Shown piece by piece: positions 43,266-51,204 of a stretch of DNA of 64,000 bases (its first letter is position 1; each line of letters starts with the position of its first letter). The notes below the pieces were generated by a model. The model searched no databases. It was not told the origin of the DNA and saw only the letters and a list, made by a program, of their open reading frames with translations. The position numbers and the translations under genes were made by a program. The stretch covers positions 2,418,001 to 2,482,000 of the forward strand of contig NZ_CP135996.1 in assembly GCF_029211325.2 (NCBI RefSeq), read 5' to 3'. The stretch comes from Caproicibacterium argilliputei (lineage in GTDB: Bacteria; Bacillota; Clostridia; Oscillospirales; Acutalibacteraceae).

Positions 43266-45186
43266 CCTGACGCTCGGTTCTCTCTTTGACGGTTCGGGAG
43301 GATTCCCGTTAGGCGGCTTGATTTCCGGGATTGCTCCTCTGTGGGCTTCGGAAATCGAGCCGTTTCCAATAAGGGTAACCACAAAGCGGCTGCCCGTTAT
43401 GAAACACTATGGTGATGTATCAAAAATGCACGGTGATAAAGTCGAGCCTGTGGATATCATCACCTTCGGTTCTCCCTGTCAAGATATGAGCATTGCAGGA
43501 AAAAGAATCGGGCTTGACGGCTCACGAAGTAATCTGTTTTATGAAGCCGTCCGAATCGTAAAGGAAATGAGGTGTGCCACTAATGGAAAATATCCCCGAT
43601 ACATCGTCTGGGAGAACGTCCCCGGCGCGTTCAGTTCAAACAAGGGTGCTGACTTCCAGTCCGTCCTCGAAGAAATCTGCTCCGTCAAGGGATACAAAAT
43701 TGATACTCCTCGACCTGCGAAGTGGACGAATGCCGGAGAGATTTTGGCGGACGATTTCAGTCTCGCATTGCGGGTATTTGATGCGCAGTACTGGGGAGTG
43801 CCCCAACGAAGAAAACGCATCTATCTTGTCGCAGATTTTGCAGGCGGATGTGCCGGAAAAATACTATTTGAGTCCGAAGGCGTGTCTGGGTATCCTCCGC
43901 AGGGCTTCCGCTCGTGGCAAGGAACTGCCGGAACTGCTGAAAAAAGCGCTGGAGCGGCAGGCGCAATCTGCTTAAACGACCAAGGCGGAGAACGCTTGGA
44001 CATAACAGAGGATGTGACCTGCACGCTGCGGGCGGAGGCGCACCACCCTCCCTGCGTGATGGGTTCCGCTGGATTTTGCACGGAGCATTCCGCACACAGC
44101 CGTTCAATCGGCTATGAAGCGGAAAAATCCCCTACGCTCCGTGCCGGAACGGTTCCGGCGGCGGTTTATGAGAACCACAGCCAGGATACGAGATACACAG
44201 GTCCACTGGACATTGCGCCTGCCGTAAATGCCACCTACGGTACTGGCGGGAACAACCAGCCCTTTGTGGTGGAAACCCCAAAGACGCTGAAAATCCGAAG
44301 CGGCTGTGAGGGCGGCGGCAAGGGTGCCTTGATTCAGGAAAACAAATCCGCAACGCTCTCCTGCAACAATGACCAGACAGTGTTTGTACCGTTCGTGAAA
44401 GGCACCCGTCCGCATTCTCCCGATGAGGGGCAGCAGTGGAAAAATTCCGATACGGCGAACACGCTGAACACACACGATGTCGGAGAATCACGGTGCAACG
44501 AACTGGCGGTCAAGGTTTATGGCATCTGCTCCAAGCAGAGTCACTCCATGCTGTCGGATAATCCCCACAGCGGTTTCTATGAAGCGGACACTTCCAGGTG
44601 CCTTGATGCGAACGGCGGCAACCCCGCCTGCAATCAAGGCGGCATGGCGGTGGTGGCAGTGCAGGGCTCCATGATCGGAAGATCTGACAAAAACGGCCCT
44701 CAGGGCAGCGGTGTGAATGAAGATGTGTCCTTTACGCTGGACGCCGCCGACCGTCACGCTGTGGCATACTGCATGACCACCGGCTCCTATGCTCAGGCAT
44801 TAAAGGAGCAATCCCCAACGCTGATGGCGCGGGATTATAAGGACCCGCCTGTTGTCAACGAAACGGAGCCTTGTTACATTGTCCGCAGACTGACACCGAC
44901 CGAGTGCGCAAGACTGCAGGGATTCCCGGACTGGTGGTGCGATAACCTTGGCACAGAAAATCCGACTGCTGAGGATATTGCATTCTGGACGGATGTGTTT
45001 GAAACGCATCGGACGGTTATGGGAACATCCTCCAAGCCGAAGACCAGAAACCAGATTGTGAACTGGCTGAAAAACCCGCATTCTGATTCTGCCGAATATA
45101 AGATGTGGGGCAACGGCGTGGCGCTTCCCAACGTGGTGTTTGTGCTTTCCGGCATTGTGTATTACGCACAGCTTGATGGCGCATGA
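43255..45186 (+). CDS. DNA (cytosine-5) methyltransferase with repeat-filled recognition region
   Basis: 643 residues from the ATG at 43255, overlapping the previous gene by 11 bases. Motif I is LGSLFDGSGGFPLGG, motif IV FGSPCQDMSIAGKRIG (catalytic Cys), motif VI VWENVPGAF, motif VIII QRRKRIYLVAD, and motif IX-X RRLTPTECARLQGFPDWW near the end. The normal recognition region is replaced by about 300 residues with seven or eight related units around a T-L-x-A core. It transfers methyl to C5 of cytosine and is probably an orphan protective enzyme. Confidence 0.94.
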   Translation: MKPNLTLGSLFDGSGGFPLGGLISGIAPLWASEIEPFPIRVTTKRLPVMKHYGDVSKMHGDKVEPVDIITFGSPCQDMSIAGKRIGLDGSRSNLFYEAVRIVKEMRCATNGKYPRYIVWENVPGAFSSNKGADFQSVLEEICSVKGYKIDTPRPAKWTNAGEILADDFSLALRVFDAQYWGVPQRRKRIYLVADFAGGCAGKILFESEGVSGYPPQGFRSWQGTAGTAEKSAGAAGAICLNDQGGERLDITEDVTCTLRAEAHHPPCVMGSAGFCTEHSAHSRSIGYEAEKSPTLRAGTVPAAVYENHSQDTRYTGPLDIAPAVNATYGTGGNNQPFVVETPKTLKIRSGCEGGGKGALIQENKSATLSCNNDQTVFVPFVKGTRPHSPDEGQQWKNSDTANTLNTHDVGESRCNELAVKVYGICSKQSHSMLSDNPHSGFYEADTSRCLDANGGNPACNQGGMAVVAVQGSMIGRSDKNGPQGSGVNEDVSFTLDAADRHAVAYCMTTGSYAQALKEQSPTLMARDYKDPPVVNETEPCYIVRRLTPTECARLQGFPDWWCDNLGTENPTAEDIAFWTDVFETHRTVMGTSSKPKTRNQIVNWLKNPHSDSAEYKMWGNGVALPNVVFVLSGIVYYAQLDGA

Positions 45187-45223
45187 TCCGGCGGTTCTTT
45201 TACAGAGAAATGTGCGGGAACCG

Positions 45224-45256
45224 CTTGCTATTCCATGCTTTTAGAGTGATATATGT
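45224..45256 (+). repeat. 33-base repeated upstream element, copy 1
   Basis: CTTGCTATTCC is followed by AGAGTGATATATGT at the same spacing as in 46886-46918 (29 of 33 bases identical). It ends 30 bases before a small gene. TTGCTA and ATATAT at 18-base spacing could act as a promoter. Confidence 0.6.
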
Positions 45257-45285
45257 TACTACCAAATAGAAAGGTGGTAACGTTC

Positions 45286-45570
45286 ATGCAAAACGAAAGC
45301 TTTGAAAAAGCAGTGGAAAGTTTCATGGAACAGCGGATTGCCGACTGCGGAATGCGCGGCAGTGACAGCCTGCAGGAAGCCTATCAGCAGTTTGAGCAGG
45401 CTCTGCACACACTCAAATCCATGCTCACTCCCGAACAAGCAAAAGCGTTTGTGAAATTGGAGGACGCGTATTCACTGGTTGACGGTGAAACAACCAACTG
45501 CTATTACCGTGCCGGGTTTTCCGACGCGGTGCAATTTTTACTTGGGTGGGGGGATGGAAAATGGAAATAA
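45286..45570 (+). CDS. DUF6809-like small phage protein
   Basis: 94 residues from the ATG at 45286 behind AAAGGTGG. It is helical: NESFEKAVESFMEQRIADCG, then QFEQALHTLKSMLTPEQAKA, and an end CYYRAGFSDAVQFLLGWGDG. It belongs to a cassette of small genes between the methyltransferases and the large terminase. The last 10 bases overlap the next start. Function unknown. Confidence 0.75.
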   Translation: MQNESFEKAVESFMEQRIADCGMRGSDSLQEAYQQFEQALHTLKSMLTPEQAKAFVKLEDAYSLVDGETTNCYYRAGFSDAVQFLLGWGDGKWK

Positions 45571-46295
45571 GGTTCAATCGAACGGGCGCGGAGCGAAAAG
45601 CGCTGGTCACGGCAATCGGAGAGATTTTAGAAATGAAGCCGAAATACTGCGGAATGCCGAGCGCGGCCTATCGTATCGGCACTTTCCATGTTGACAAAAG
45701 CGGAACGGTTTCCTTTGATGAGCGGCAATGCGGCGCTGATGTTGAAGCCCTCCTCCACGCCCTTGCGGACAGGGGCTTCACCGCCGAAAGGGCGCCCGAC
45801 AGCGTTGTGGAAGAAGAGGGCGGGGACATGTCCGAACAAGCGGACGAAGCCGCAGGAAATGCGCCGCAGGGCGAAACGTCGGGGCTTACAGTGACGGTTC
45901 CGAGAGATACCCTTTCGGATACGGCCATTGAGAACCTAAAAAGAATTGCGGCTTCCAAATCCGCTTTGCTGAAAAAGGCGCTCGGAACAGACAGCCTCCG
46001 GATTGAAGTATCCGATGAGCAGGTGTCCTTCCCCTGGTTCGCACAGACGGATGGGGATTCTGTAGAGGCATATACCCACCTCGTTGCGGCGCTTTGCGAA
46101 ATGGCAAGGCAGGCCAAGCGTGTGACTGCCACAGAAAAGGAAACCGAAAACGAGAAGTACGCATTCCGCTGTTTTCTCCTCCGGCTGGGATTTATCGGAA
46201 CGGAATACAAAGCAGAACGAAAAATCCTGCTGAAAAACCTCACGGGTTCCTCAGCGTTTAAGAATGGAGGTGCTGACCATGCGCTTTCCGAGTAA
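45561..46295 (+). CDS. Phage protein of the 'virulence-related' cassette family
   Basis: 244 residues from the ATG at 45561 (GGGTGGGGGG upstream). The N-terminus FNRTGAERKALVTAIGEIL with YRIGTFHVDKSG is the shared domain of these proteins. An acidic linker (ERAPDSVVEEEGGDMSEQAD) and a C-terminal helical domain (LTVTVPRDTLSDTAIENLKR, RIAASKSALLKKALGTDSLR) follow. The family name is historical and no function is established. It overlaps both neighbours. Confidence 0.75.
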   Translation: MEIRFNRTGAERKALVTAIGEILEMKPKYCGMPSAAYRIGTFHVDKSGTVSFDERQCGADVEALLHALADRGFTAERAPDSVVEEEGGDMSEQADEAAGNAPQGETSGLTVTVPRDTLSDTAIENLKRIAASKSALLKKALGTDSLRIEVSDEQVSFPWFAQTDGDSVEAYTHLVAALCEMARQAKRVTATEKETENEKYAFRCFLLRLGFIGTEYKAERKILLKNLTGSSAFKNGGADHALSE

Positions 46296-46674
46296 AGAAA
46301 TTGTCGAGCGCGTGCGCAGGGAATATCCTGCCGGCACCCGCGTGGAGCTTATTAAAATGGACGATGCGCAGGCCCCGCCCGTCGGCACAAAAGGCACGGT
46401 TATGGGCGTAGATGATACCGGCTCCCTTCTCATGCGATGGGACAACGGCAGTAGTCTGAATGTGGTCTACGGCGAGGATATCGCAAAGAAGCTCGATACC
46501 GTCACGACTATCTGCGGCAGAGAGAAAAAGGTGTGGGATTCCCGTAAGGAAGCCGCCGACTTTTTCCTTGAGGCTATCGCAGGCTCGGAAGGTGCGGAAT
46601 GCGAACGCTATACCACCATCTACACCAAATTGGTATCTGGACTGGAGGTGTGCAGCGATGACGCAGACGATTAA
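46279..46674 (+). CDS. DUF4314 protein
   Basis: 131 residues from the ATG at 46279, with a TGGAGG site. The first 75 residues are DUF4314, an SH3-like barrel: VRREYPAGTRVELIKMDDAQ, GTKGTVMGVDDTGSLLMRWD and LNVVYGEDIAKKLD. A helical end with KEAADFFLEAIAGSEGAECE follows. DUF4314 occurs in phage cassettes beside DUF5049, as here. Role unknown. Confidence 0.82.
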   Translation: MRFPSKEIVERVRREYPAGTRVELIKMDDAQAPPVGTKGTVMGVDDTGSLLMRWDNGSSLNVVYGEDIAKKLDTVTTICGREKKVWDSRKEAADFFLEAIAGSEGAECERYTTIYTKLVSGLEVCSDDADD

Positions 46675-46834
46675 GGAGCAGATACTCGAAATCCGCGGCA
46701 CGGGGCTTACAAATATGTTCGATGTGAACATGGTGCAGAGACTTGCCTATGAGCATGATTTCTATGAACTGGTTACATGGCTGGAGGAACACCGAAAGGA
46801 ATATGTCCGTTTCATTCTGACTGGCGAGGAGTAA
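46658..46834 (+). CDS. DUF5049 small protein
   Basis: 58 residues from the ATG at 46658 (GGAGG 9 bases upstream), overlapping the DUF4314 end by 17 bases. IKEQILEIRGTGLTNMFDVN, MVQRLAYEHDFYELVTWLEE and YVRFILTGEE make up the whole DUF5049 domain. It is probably a helical accessory protein; function unknown. Confidence 0.82.
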   Translation: MTQTIKEQILEIRGTGLTNMFDVNMVQRLAYEHDFYELVTWLEEHRKEYVRFILTGEE

Positions 46835-46885
46835 TATACACAATTCCCGCAGCGGATATCTGGCACATATATTTCTCGGAAATGA

Positions 46886-46918
46886 CTTGCTATTCCGGGC
46901 GTTCAGAGTGATATATGT
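46886..46918 (+). repeat. 33-base repeated upstream element, copy 2
   Basis: It matches 45224-45256 at 29 of 33 positions, including CTTGCTATTCC and AGAGTGATATATGT. It lies 41 bases before the next small gene. Confidence 0.6.
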
Positions 46919-46959
46919 ACATGCCGAAAGGCACACAACACTTTTTCAGGGAGGAACCC

Positions 46960-47127
46960 ATGATGGATTACAGGCAGATGATTCGAGAACAGCTTGGCGA
47001 AGGCTGGCGCTTTATCAAAGCATACAACGCCTTTGAAAACGGCGAGATGCGCATCATTGCGGCGGACGAAACCGGACGGGAGCACCGCTACATTCTGGTC
47101 GACGGGAAGCTGACCGAGAAACCGTAA
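46960..47127 (+). CDS. Small phage cassette protein
   Basis: 55 residues from the tandem ATG at 46960/46963, behind AGGGAGG. YRQMIREQLGEGWRFIKAYN, NGEMRIIAADETGREHRYIL and VDGKLTEKP give a helix followed by a small beta sheet. Unknown function; part of the cassette before the large terminase. Confidence 0.65.
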   Translation: MMDYRQMIREQLGEGWRFIKAYNAFENGEMRIIAADETGREHRYILVDGKLTEKP

Positions 47128-47140
47128 GGAGGAAATCGCC

Positions 47141-47383
47141 ATGTGGAGCGAAGGCATTCTCACAGGCCCGACGACGGGCAACAGGTACAAATACTGGGTA
47201 AAGCACTATGAGGAGCCGAGCGAGACGTTCGGCATCGACGGCGGCAAAATAAGCAAACTCACCATCCGTAAGTTGAACGACAGCCGCGATGTCGTGAACT
47301 ACGACAGGGGCTGGGACGTGCATTGTCCTGACGAATACGATGTCAGGGCGGTATACGCCGCCATCCTCGAAAAGTACAACTAA
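47141..47383 (+). CDS. Small phage cassette protein
   Basis: 80 residues, AAGGAGG 8 bases before the ATG. EGILTGPTTGNRYKYWVKHY, FGIDGGKISKLTIRKLNDSR and NYDRGWDVHCPDEYDVRAVY form a compact beta-rich domain common in such cassettes. No function known. A hairpin (47396-47426) follows. Confidence 0.7.
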   Translation: MWSEGILTGPTTGNRYKYWVKHYEEPSETFGIDGGKISKLTIRKLNDSRDVVNYDRGWDVHCPDEYDVRAVYAAILEKYN

Positions 47384-47493
47384 CCACGAAAAATCCGAGA
47401 CGCCCCCTTTGCGGGGCTATGTCTCGTACAGATAATTATTACAGGACTGCCGATGGCGGCCCTTTATTTTTCATGGAAAGGAGGCAGTGCGCC

Positions 47494-49095
47494 GTGCGAA
47501 AGCTGAAGAAATACAAGCCTACCAGATTCATGGCAAAAACCTCACGCTACGATGAAAAAGCCGCGGATTACGCTGTTATGTTCATTGAATCACTCTGCCA
47601 CACCAAAGGCACCTGGGCGGGCAAGCCCTTTGAACTCATTGACTGGCAGGAGCAGATTGTAAGGGACATCTTCGGTATTTTGAAAAAGAACGGCTATCGG
47701 CAGTTCAACACGGCATATATCGAGATACCAAAGAAACAGGGAAAGTCGGAACTGGCGGCCGCGGTCGCACTGCTCCTCACCTGCGGTGACGGCGAGGAGC
47801 GCGCCGAGGTATACGGATGCGCCTCCGACCGGAATCAGGCGAAGATCGTATTTGATGTTGCCGTGGACATGGTGCGCTTTTGTCCGGCGCTTGCCAAGCG
47901 CGTGAAAATACTGGAATCGCAGAAGAAACTGGTGTATAAGCCAACCAACAGCTTCTACCAGGTGCTTTCTGCGGATGTGGCGAACAAGCACGGCTTCAAT
48001 ACCCATGGCGTGATATTCGATGAACTGCACACCCAGCCCAACCGAAAGCTGTTTGACGTCATGCTGCAAGGCTCCGGCGACGCAAGGATGCAGCCGCTGT
48101 ATTTTTTGATTACAACGGCAGGTAATGATACAAATTCCATTTGCTATGAGGTGCATCAGAAAGCCCTTGATATCCAGGCAGGACGCAAGGTCGACCCCAC
48201 CTTCTATTCCGTGATTTACGGCGCGGCGGAGGATGAGGACTGGACGGATCCGGAGGTCTGGAAGAAAGCCAATCCCTCCCTGGGCATCACGGTCGGCATC
48301 GACAAGGTGAAAGCCGCCTGTGAATCCGCGAAGCAGAATCCCGGCGAGGAGAACGCGTTCCGTCAGCTGCGTCTCAATCAGTGGGTGAAACAGTCGGTGC
48401 GCTGGATGCCGATGGAGAAATGGGACGCCTGCGCGTTCCCAGTCTGCGAGGACAACCTCGAAGGCCGCGTCTGCTACGGCGGCCTTGACCTCTCCAGCAC
48501 AACGGACATTACGGCTTTTGTTCTGGTGTTCCCGCCGCAGGATGAAGCGGATAAATACAGCGTTCTCCCATATTTCTGGATACCGGAGGAAACGGTCGCT
48601 CTGCGTGTCCGCCGGGACCATGTTCCCTATGACTTATGGGAACGGCAGGGGCTTATCATGACCACGGAGGGCAATGTGGTGCATTACGGCTATATCGAGA
48701 AATTTATTGAGCGGCTCGGAGAGCGCTTCAATATCCGGGAGATTGCGTTCGACCGATGGGGCGCTGTGCAGATGGTGCAGAACCTTGAGGGCATGGGCTT
48801 TACAGTCATTCCGTTCGGGCAGGGGTTTAAGGATATGTCCCCGCCCACCAAGGAACTGATGAAGCTGGTGCTGGAAGAAAAAATCGCCCACGGCGGTAAC
48901 CCTGTTCTTAGATGGAACATGGACAACATCTTCATCCGCACCGACCCCGCCGGCAACATCAAGGCGGACAAGGAGAAATCCACCGAAAAGATCGACGGCG
49001 CGGTCGCCACGATTATGGGACTGGATCGGGCTATTCGCTGCGGGAACGAAACGGGCGAGAGCGTATACGACACCAGAGGGCTTCTGGTATTTTGA
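47494..49095 (+). CDS. Terminase large subunit (HK97-like)
   Basis: 533 residues from a GTG at 47494, with AAAGGAGG 9 bases upstream; an in-frame ATG at 47473 is the alternative. ATPase: IEIPKKQGKSELAAAVALLL (Walker A, about 80) and GVIFDELHTQ (Walker B, about 180). Nuclease: YGGLDLSSTTDITAFVLVFP (about 328, first Asp), FDRWGAVQ, and the KIDGAVATIMGLDRA end. It cuts concatemers and pumps DNA into the procapsid. The virion genes follow immediately. Confidence 0.95.
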   Translation: MRKLKKYKPTRFMAKTSRYDEKAADYAVMFIESLCHTKGTWAGKPFELIDWQEQIVRDIFGILKKNGYRQFNTAYIEIPKKQGKSELAAAVALLLTCGDGEERAEVYGCASDRNQAKIVFDVAVDMVRFCPALAKRVKILESQKKLVYKPTNSFYQVLSADVANKHGFNTHGVIFDELHTQPNRKLFDVMLQGSGDARMQPLYFLITTAGNDTNSICYEVHQKALDIQAGRKVDPTFYSVIYGAAEDEDWTDPEVWKKANPSLGITVGIDKVKAACESAKQNPGEENAFRQLRLNQWVKQSVRWMPMEKWDACAFPVCEDNLEGRVCYGGLDLSSTTDITAFVLVFPPQDEADKYSVLPYFWIPEETVALRVRRDHVPYDLWERQGLIMTTEGNVVHYGYIEKFIERLGERFNIREIAFDRWGAVQMVQNLEGMGFTVIPFGQGFKDMSPPTKELMKLVLEEKIAHGGNPVLRWNMDNIFIRTDPAGNIKADKEKSTEKIDGAVATIMGLDRAIRCGNETGESVYDTRGLLVF

Positions 49096-49114
49096 GGAAG
49101 GAGCGTGATAAGAA

Positions 49115-50530
49115 ATGAGTATATTTTCGGGACTTTTCAAATCGAGAGACAAACCTGAGAACAGGACGCCGGGCAGCAGCTATGCCTTTTATCTCGGCGG
49201 CTCTTCCTCCGGCAAGCTGGTGACCGAGCGCTCCGCCATGCAGATGACGGCAGTGTATGCCTGTGTGCGCATCCTGTCGGAGGCGATTGCGGAGCTGCCC
49301 CTCCACCTCTATCGCTATAAGGAGGGCGGCGGCAAGGAAAAAGCCATTGGCCATCCGTTATATCTTCTGCTCCATGACGAGCCGAATCCTGAGATGAGTT
49401 CATTCGTGTTCCGTGAAACGCTGATGACTCATCTTTTGTTATGGGGAAACGCCTATGCCCAGATCATCCGCAACGGCAAAGGCCAGGTCATTGCCCTGTA
49501 TCCGCTGATGCCGAATAAAATGACGGTCAACCGGGACACGAACGGACAGCTGTATTACCAGTACCAGCGGTCGTCCGATGAGGCGCACACCATGAAAGGC
49601 AGTATGGTGATTCTTCAGCCTTCAGATGTGCTGCATATTCCGGGGCTTGGCTTTGACGGGCTGGTGGGCTATTCGCCCATCGCAATGGCTAAGAACGCCA
49701 TCGGGCTTGCGATTGCCACGGAGGAATACGGCAGCAAGTTCTTCGCAAACGGCGCGGCGCCGAGCGGTGTCCTGGAGCATCCCGGCACCATCAAGAACCC
49801 CAGCAAGGTGCGTGAAAGCTGGCAGCAGACCTTCGGCGGCTCGGCGAACAGCAATAAGATCGCCGTGCTGGAGGAAGGCATGAAATACACGCCGATCTCC
49901 ATTTCACCGGAGCAGGCGCAGTTTTTGGAAACACGCAAGTTCCAGATCAACGAGATCGCGCGGATTTTCCGTGTGCCGCCGCACATGGTCGGCGACCTGG
50001 AAAAGTCCAGCTTCTCCAACATTGAACAGCAGAGCCTGGAGTTTGTGAAGTATACGCTGGACCCGTGGGTCATCCGCTGGGAACAGTCCATTCAGCGCCG
50101 TCTTCTGACTCCCGATGAAAAGAAAGCTTATTTCGTGAAATTCAATGTGGAGGGCCTGCTCCGCGGCGACTACGCCAGCCGCATGACCGGCTACGCGACG
50201 GCAAGGCAGAACGGCTGGATGTCTGCAAACGATATCCGGGAACTGGAGAACCTCGACCGCATCCCGAAAGAGGACGGCGGCGATTTGTACCTCATTAACG
50301 GCGCCATGACCAAACTTGCTGATGCCGGCGCTTTCGCGGGTACAGACAACAACAGAGAGGAGGAACAATCCGATGAGTACCAATCTACAGAACCAGAATC
50401 AGCGCCAGACGCGGGGACAGAGTCTGAAGTCCGTATCAGAAAGCGGGTGCGAAATGCCAGCGGCGGCTCGCCGCTTTTGGAAGTGGACGAATCAGACGGG
50501 CGAAGAGCCGTCCGCAGAGCGGATTCTTGA
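49115..50530 (+). CDS. Phage portal protein (HK97 family)
   Basis: 471 residues. VTERSAMQMTAVYACVRILS, NAYAQIIRNGKGQVIALYPL, and IARIFRVPPHMVGDLEKSSF with SNIEQQSLEFVKYTLDPWVI are portal hallmarks. The last 53 residues are low-complexity and overlap the protease frame by 158 bases. Twelve copies would form the DNA entry ring at one capsid vertex. Confidence 0.95.
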   Translation: MSIFSGLFKSRDKPENRTPGSSYAFYLGGSSSGKLVTERSAMQMTAVYACVRILSEAIAELPLHLYRYKEGGGKEKAIGHPLYLLLHDEPNPEMSSFVFRETLMTHLLLWGNAYAQIIRNGKGQVIALYPLMPNKMTVNRDTNGQLYYQYQRSSDEAHTMKGSMVILQPSDVLHIPGLGFDGLVGYSPIAMAKNAIGLAIATEEYGSKFFANGAAPSGVLEHPGTIKNPSKVRESWQQTFGGSANSNKIAVLEEGMKYTPISISPEQAQFLETRKFQINEIARIFRVPPHMVGDLEKSSFSNIEQQSLEFVKYTLDPWVIRWEQSIQRRLLTPDEKKAYFVKFNVEGLLRGDYASRMTGYATARQNGWMSANDIRELENLDRIPKEDGGDLYLINGAMTKLADAGAFAGTDNNREEEQSDEYQSTEPESAPDAGTESEVRIRKRVRNASGGSPLLEVDESDGRRAVRRADS

Positions 50531-51185
50531 ACTGTACGGCACGATTGCCGAGGAAAGCTGGTTTGACGATGACATCACCCCGGCTGCGTTCCGCGAGGAG
50601 CTTTTCGCGGGAAGCGGCCCCGTCACCATCTGGATCAATTCGCCCGGCGGAGACTGCATCGCCGCCAGCCAGATTTATACCATGCTGATGGACTACAAGG
50701 GCGATGTGACTGTCAAGGTGGACGGCATCGCAGCATCCGCGGCTTCGGTCGTGGCGATGGCGGGAACCAAAGTGCTGATGGCGCCCACTGCGCTCATGAT
50801 GATCCACAACCCGGCGACGGTGGCGTTCGGCGACCATGCTGACATGGCAAAGGCAATTGATATGCTCTCCGAGGTCAAGGAAAGCATCATCAACGCCTAT
50901 GAAATCAAGACGGGGCTTTCCCACGCACAGCTATCGCACATGATGGACGACACCACCTGGATGAACGCCAAAAAGGCCATCGAACTCGGATTTGCGGATG
51001 ATATCCTGGCGGATGAAAAACGAGGATCCGCAGCGGACACCGAGGGATATGCGTTCTCCGCCTCAGCGGTGGAACGCACCCTCATGAATAAGCTTTCCGG
51101 CAAAGCATCCTGCAAGCCGGAAAAACAACCCAAAGGGCGCCCGGTCGATGAACTGAAGGCGTCCCTTTACAAAAAACTGCTGTAA
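50373..51185 (+). CDS. ClpP-like capsid maturation protease
   Basis: 270 residues from the ATG at 50373, behind GAGAGGAGG; the start lies inside the portal gene. WINSPGGDCIAASQIYTML, VKVDGIAASAASVVAMAGTK (catalytic Ser) and LMMIHNPATVAFGDHADMAK (catalytic His) are the ClpP core. It should cleave the capsid delta domain during head assembly. The C-terminal 50 residues are basic and may bind the capsid. Confidence 0.94.
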   Translation: MSTNLQNQNQRQTRGQSLKSVSESGCEMPAAARRFWKWTNQTGEEPSAERILELYGTIAEESWFDDDITPAAFREELFAGSGPVTIWINSPGGDCIAASQIYTMLMDYKGDVTVKVDGIAASAASVVAMAGTKVLMAPTALMMIHNPATVAFGDHADMAKAIDMLSEVKESIINAYEIKTGLSHAQLSHMMDDTTWMNAKKAIELGFADDILADEKRGSAADTEGYAFSASAVERTLMNKLSGKASCKPEKQPKGRPVDELKASLYKKLL

Positions 51186-51204
51186 AGCAAGGAGGATTTT
51201 TATC

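Noticed and set aside
43990..44860. Diversity-generating retroelement variable region in the methyltransferase
   Set aside because: No reverse transcriptase or template repeat was seen in the window; the units look like divergent protein repeats.
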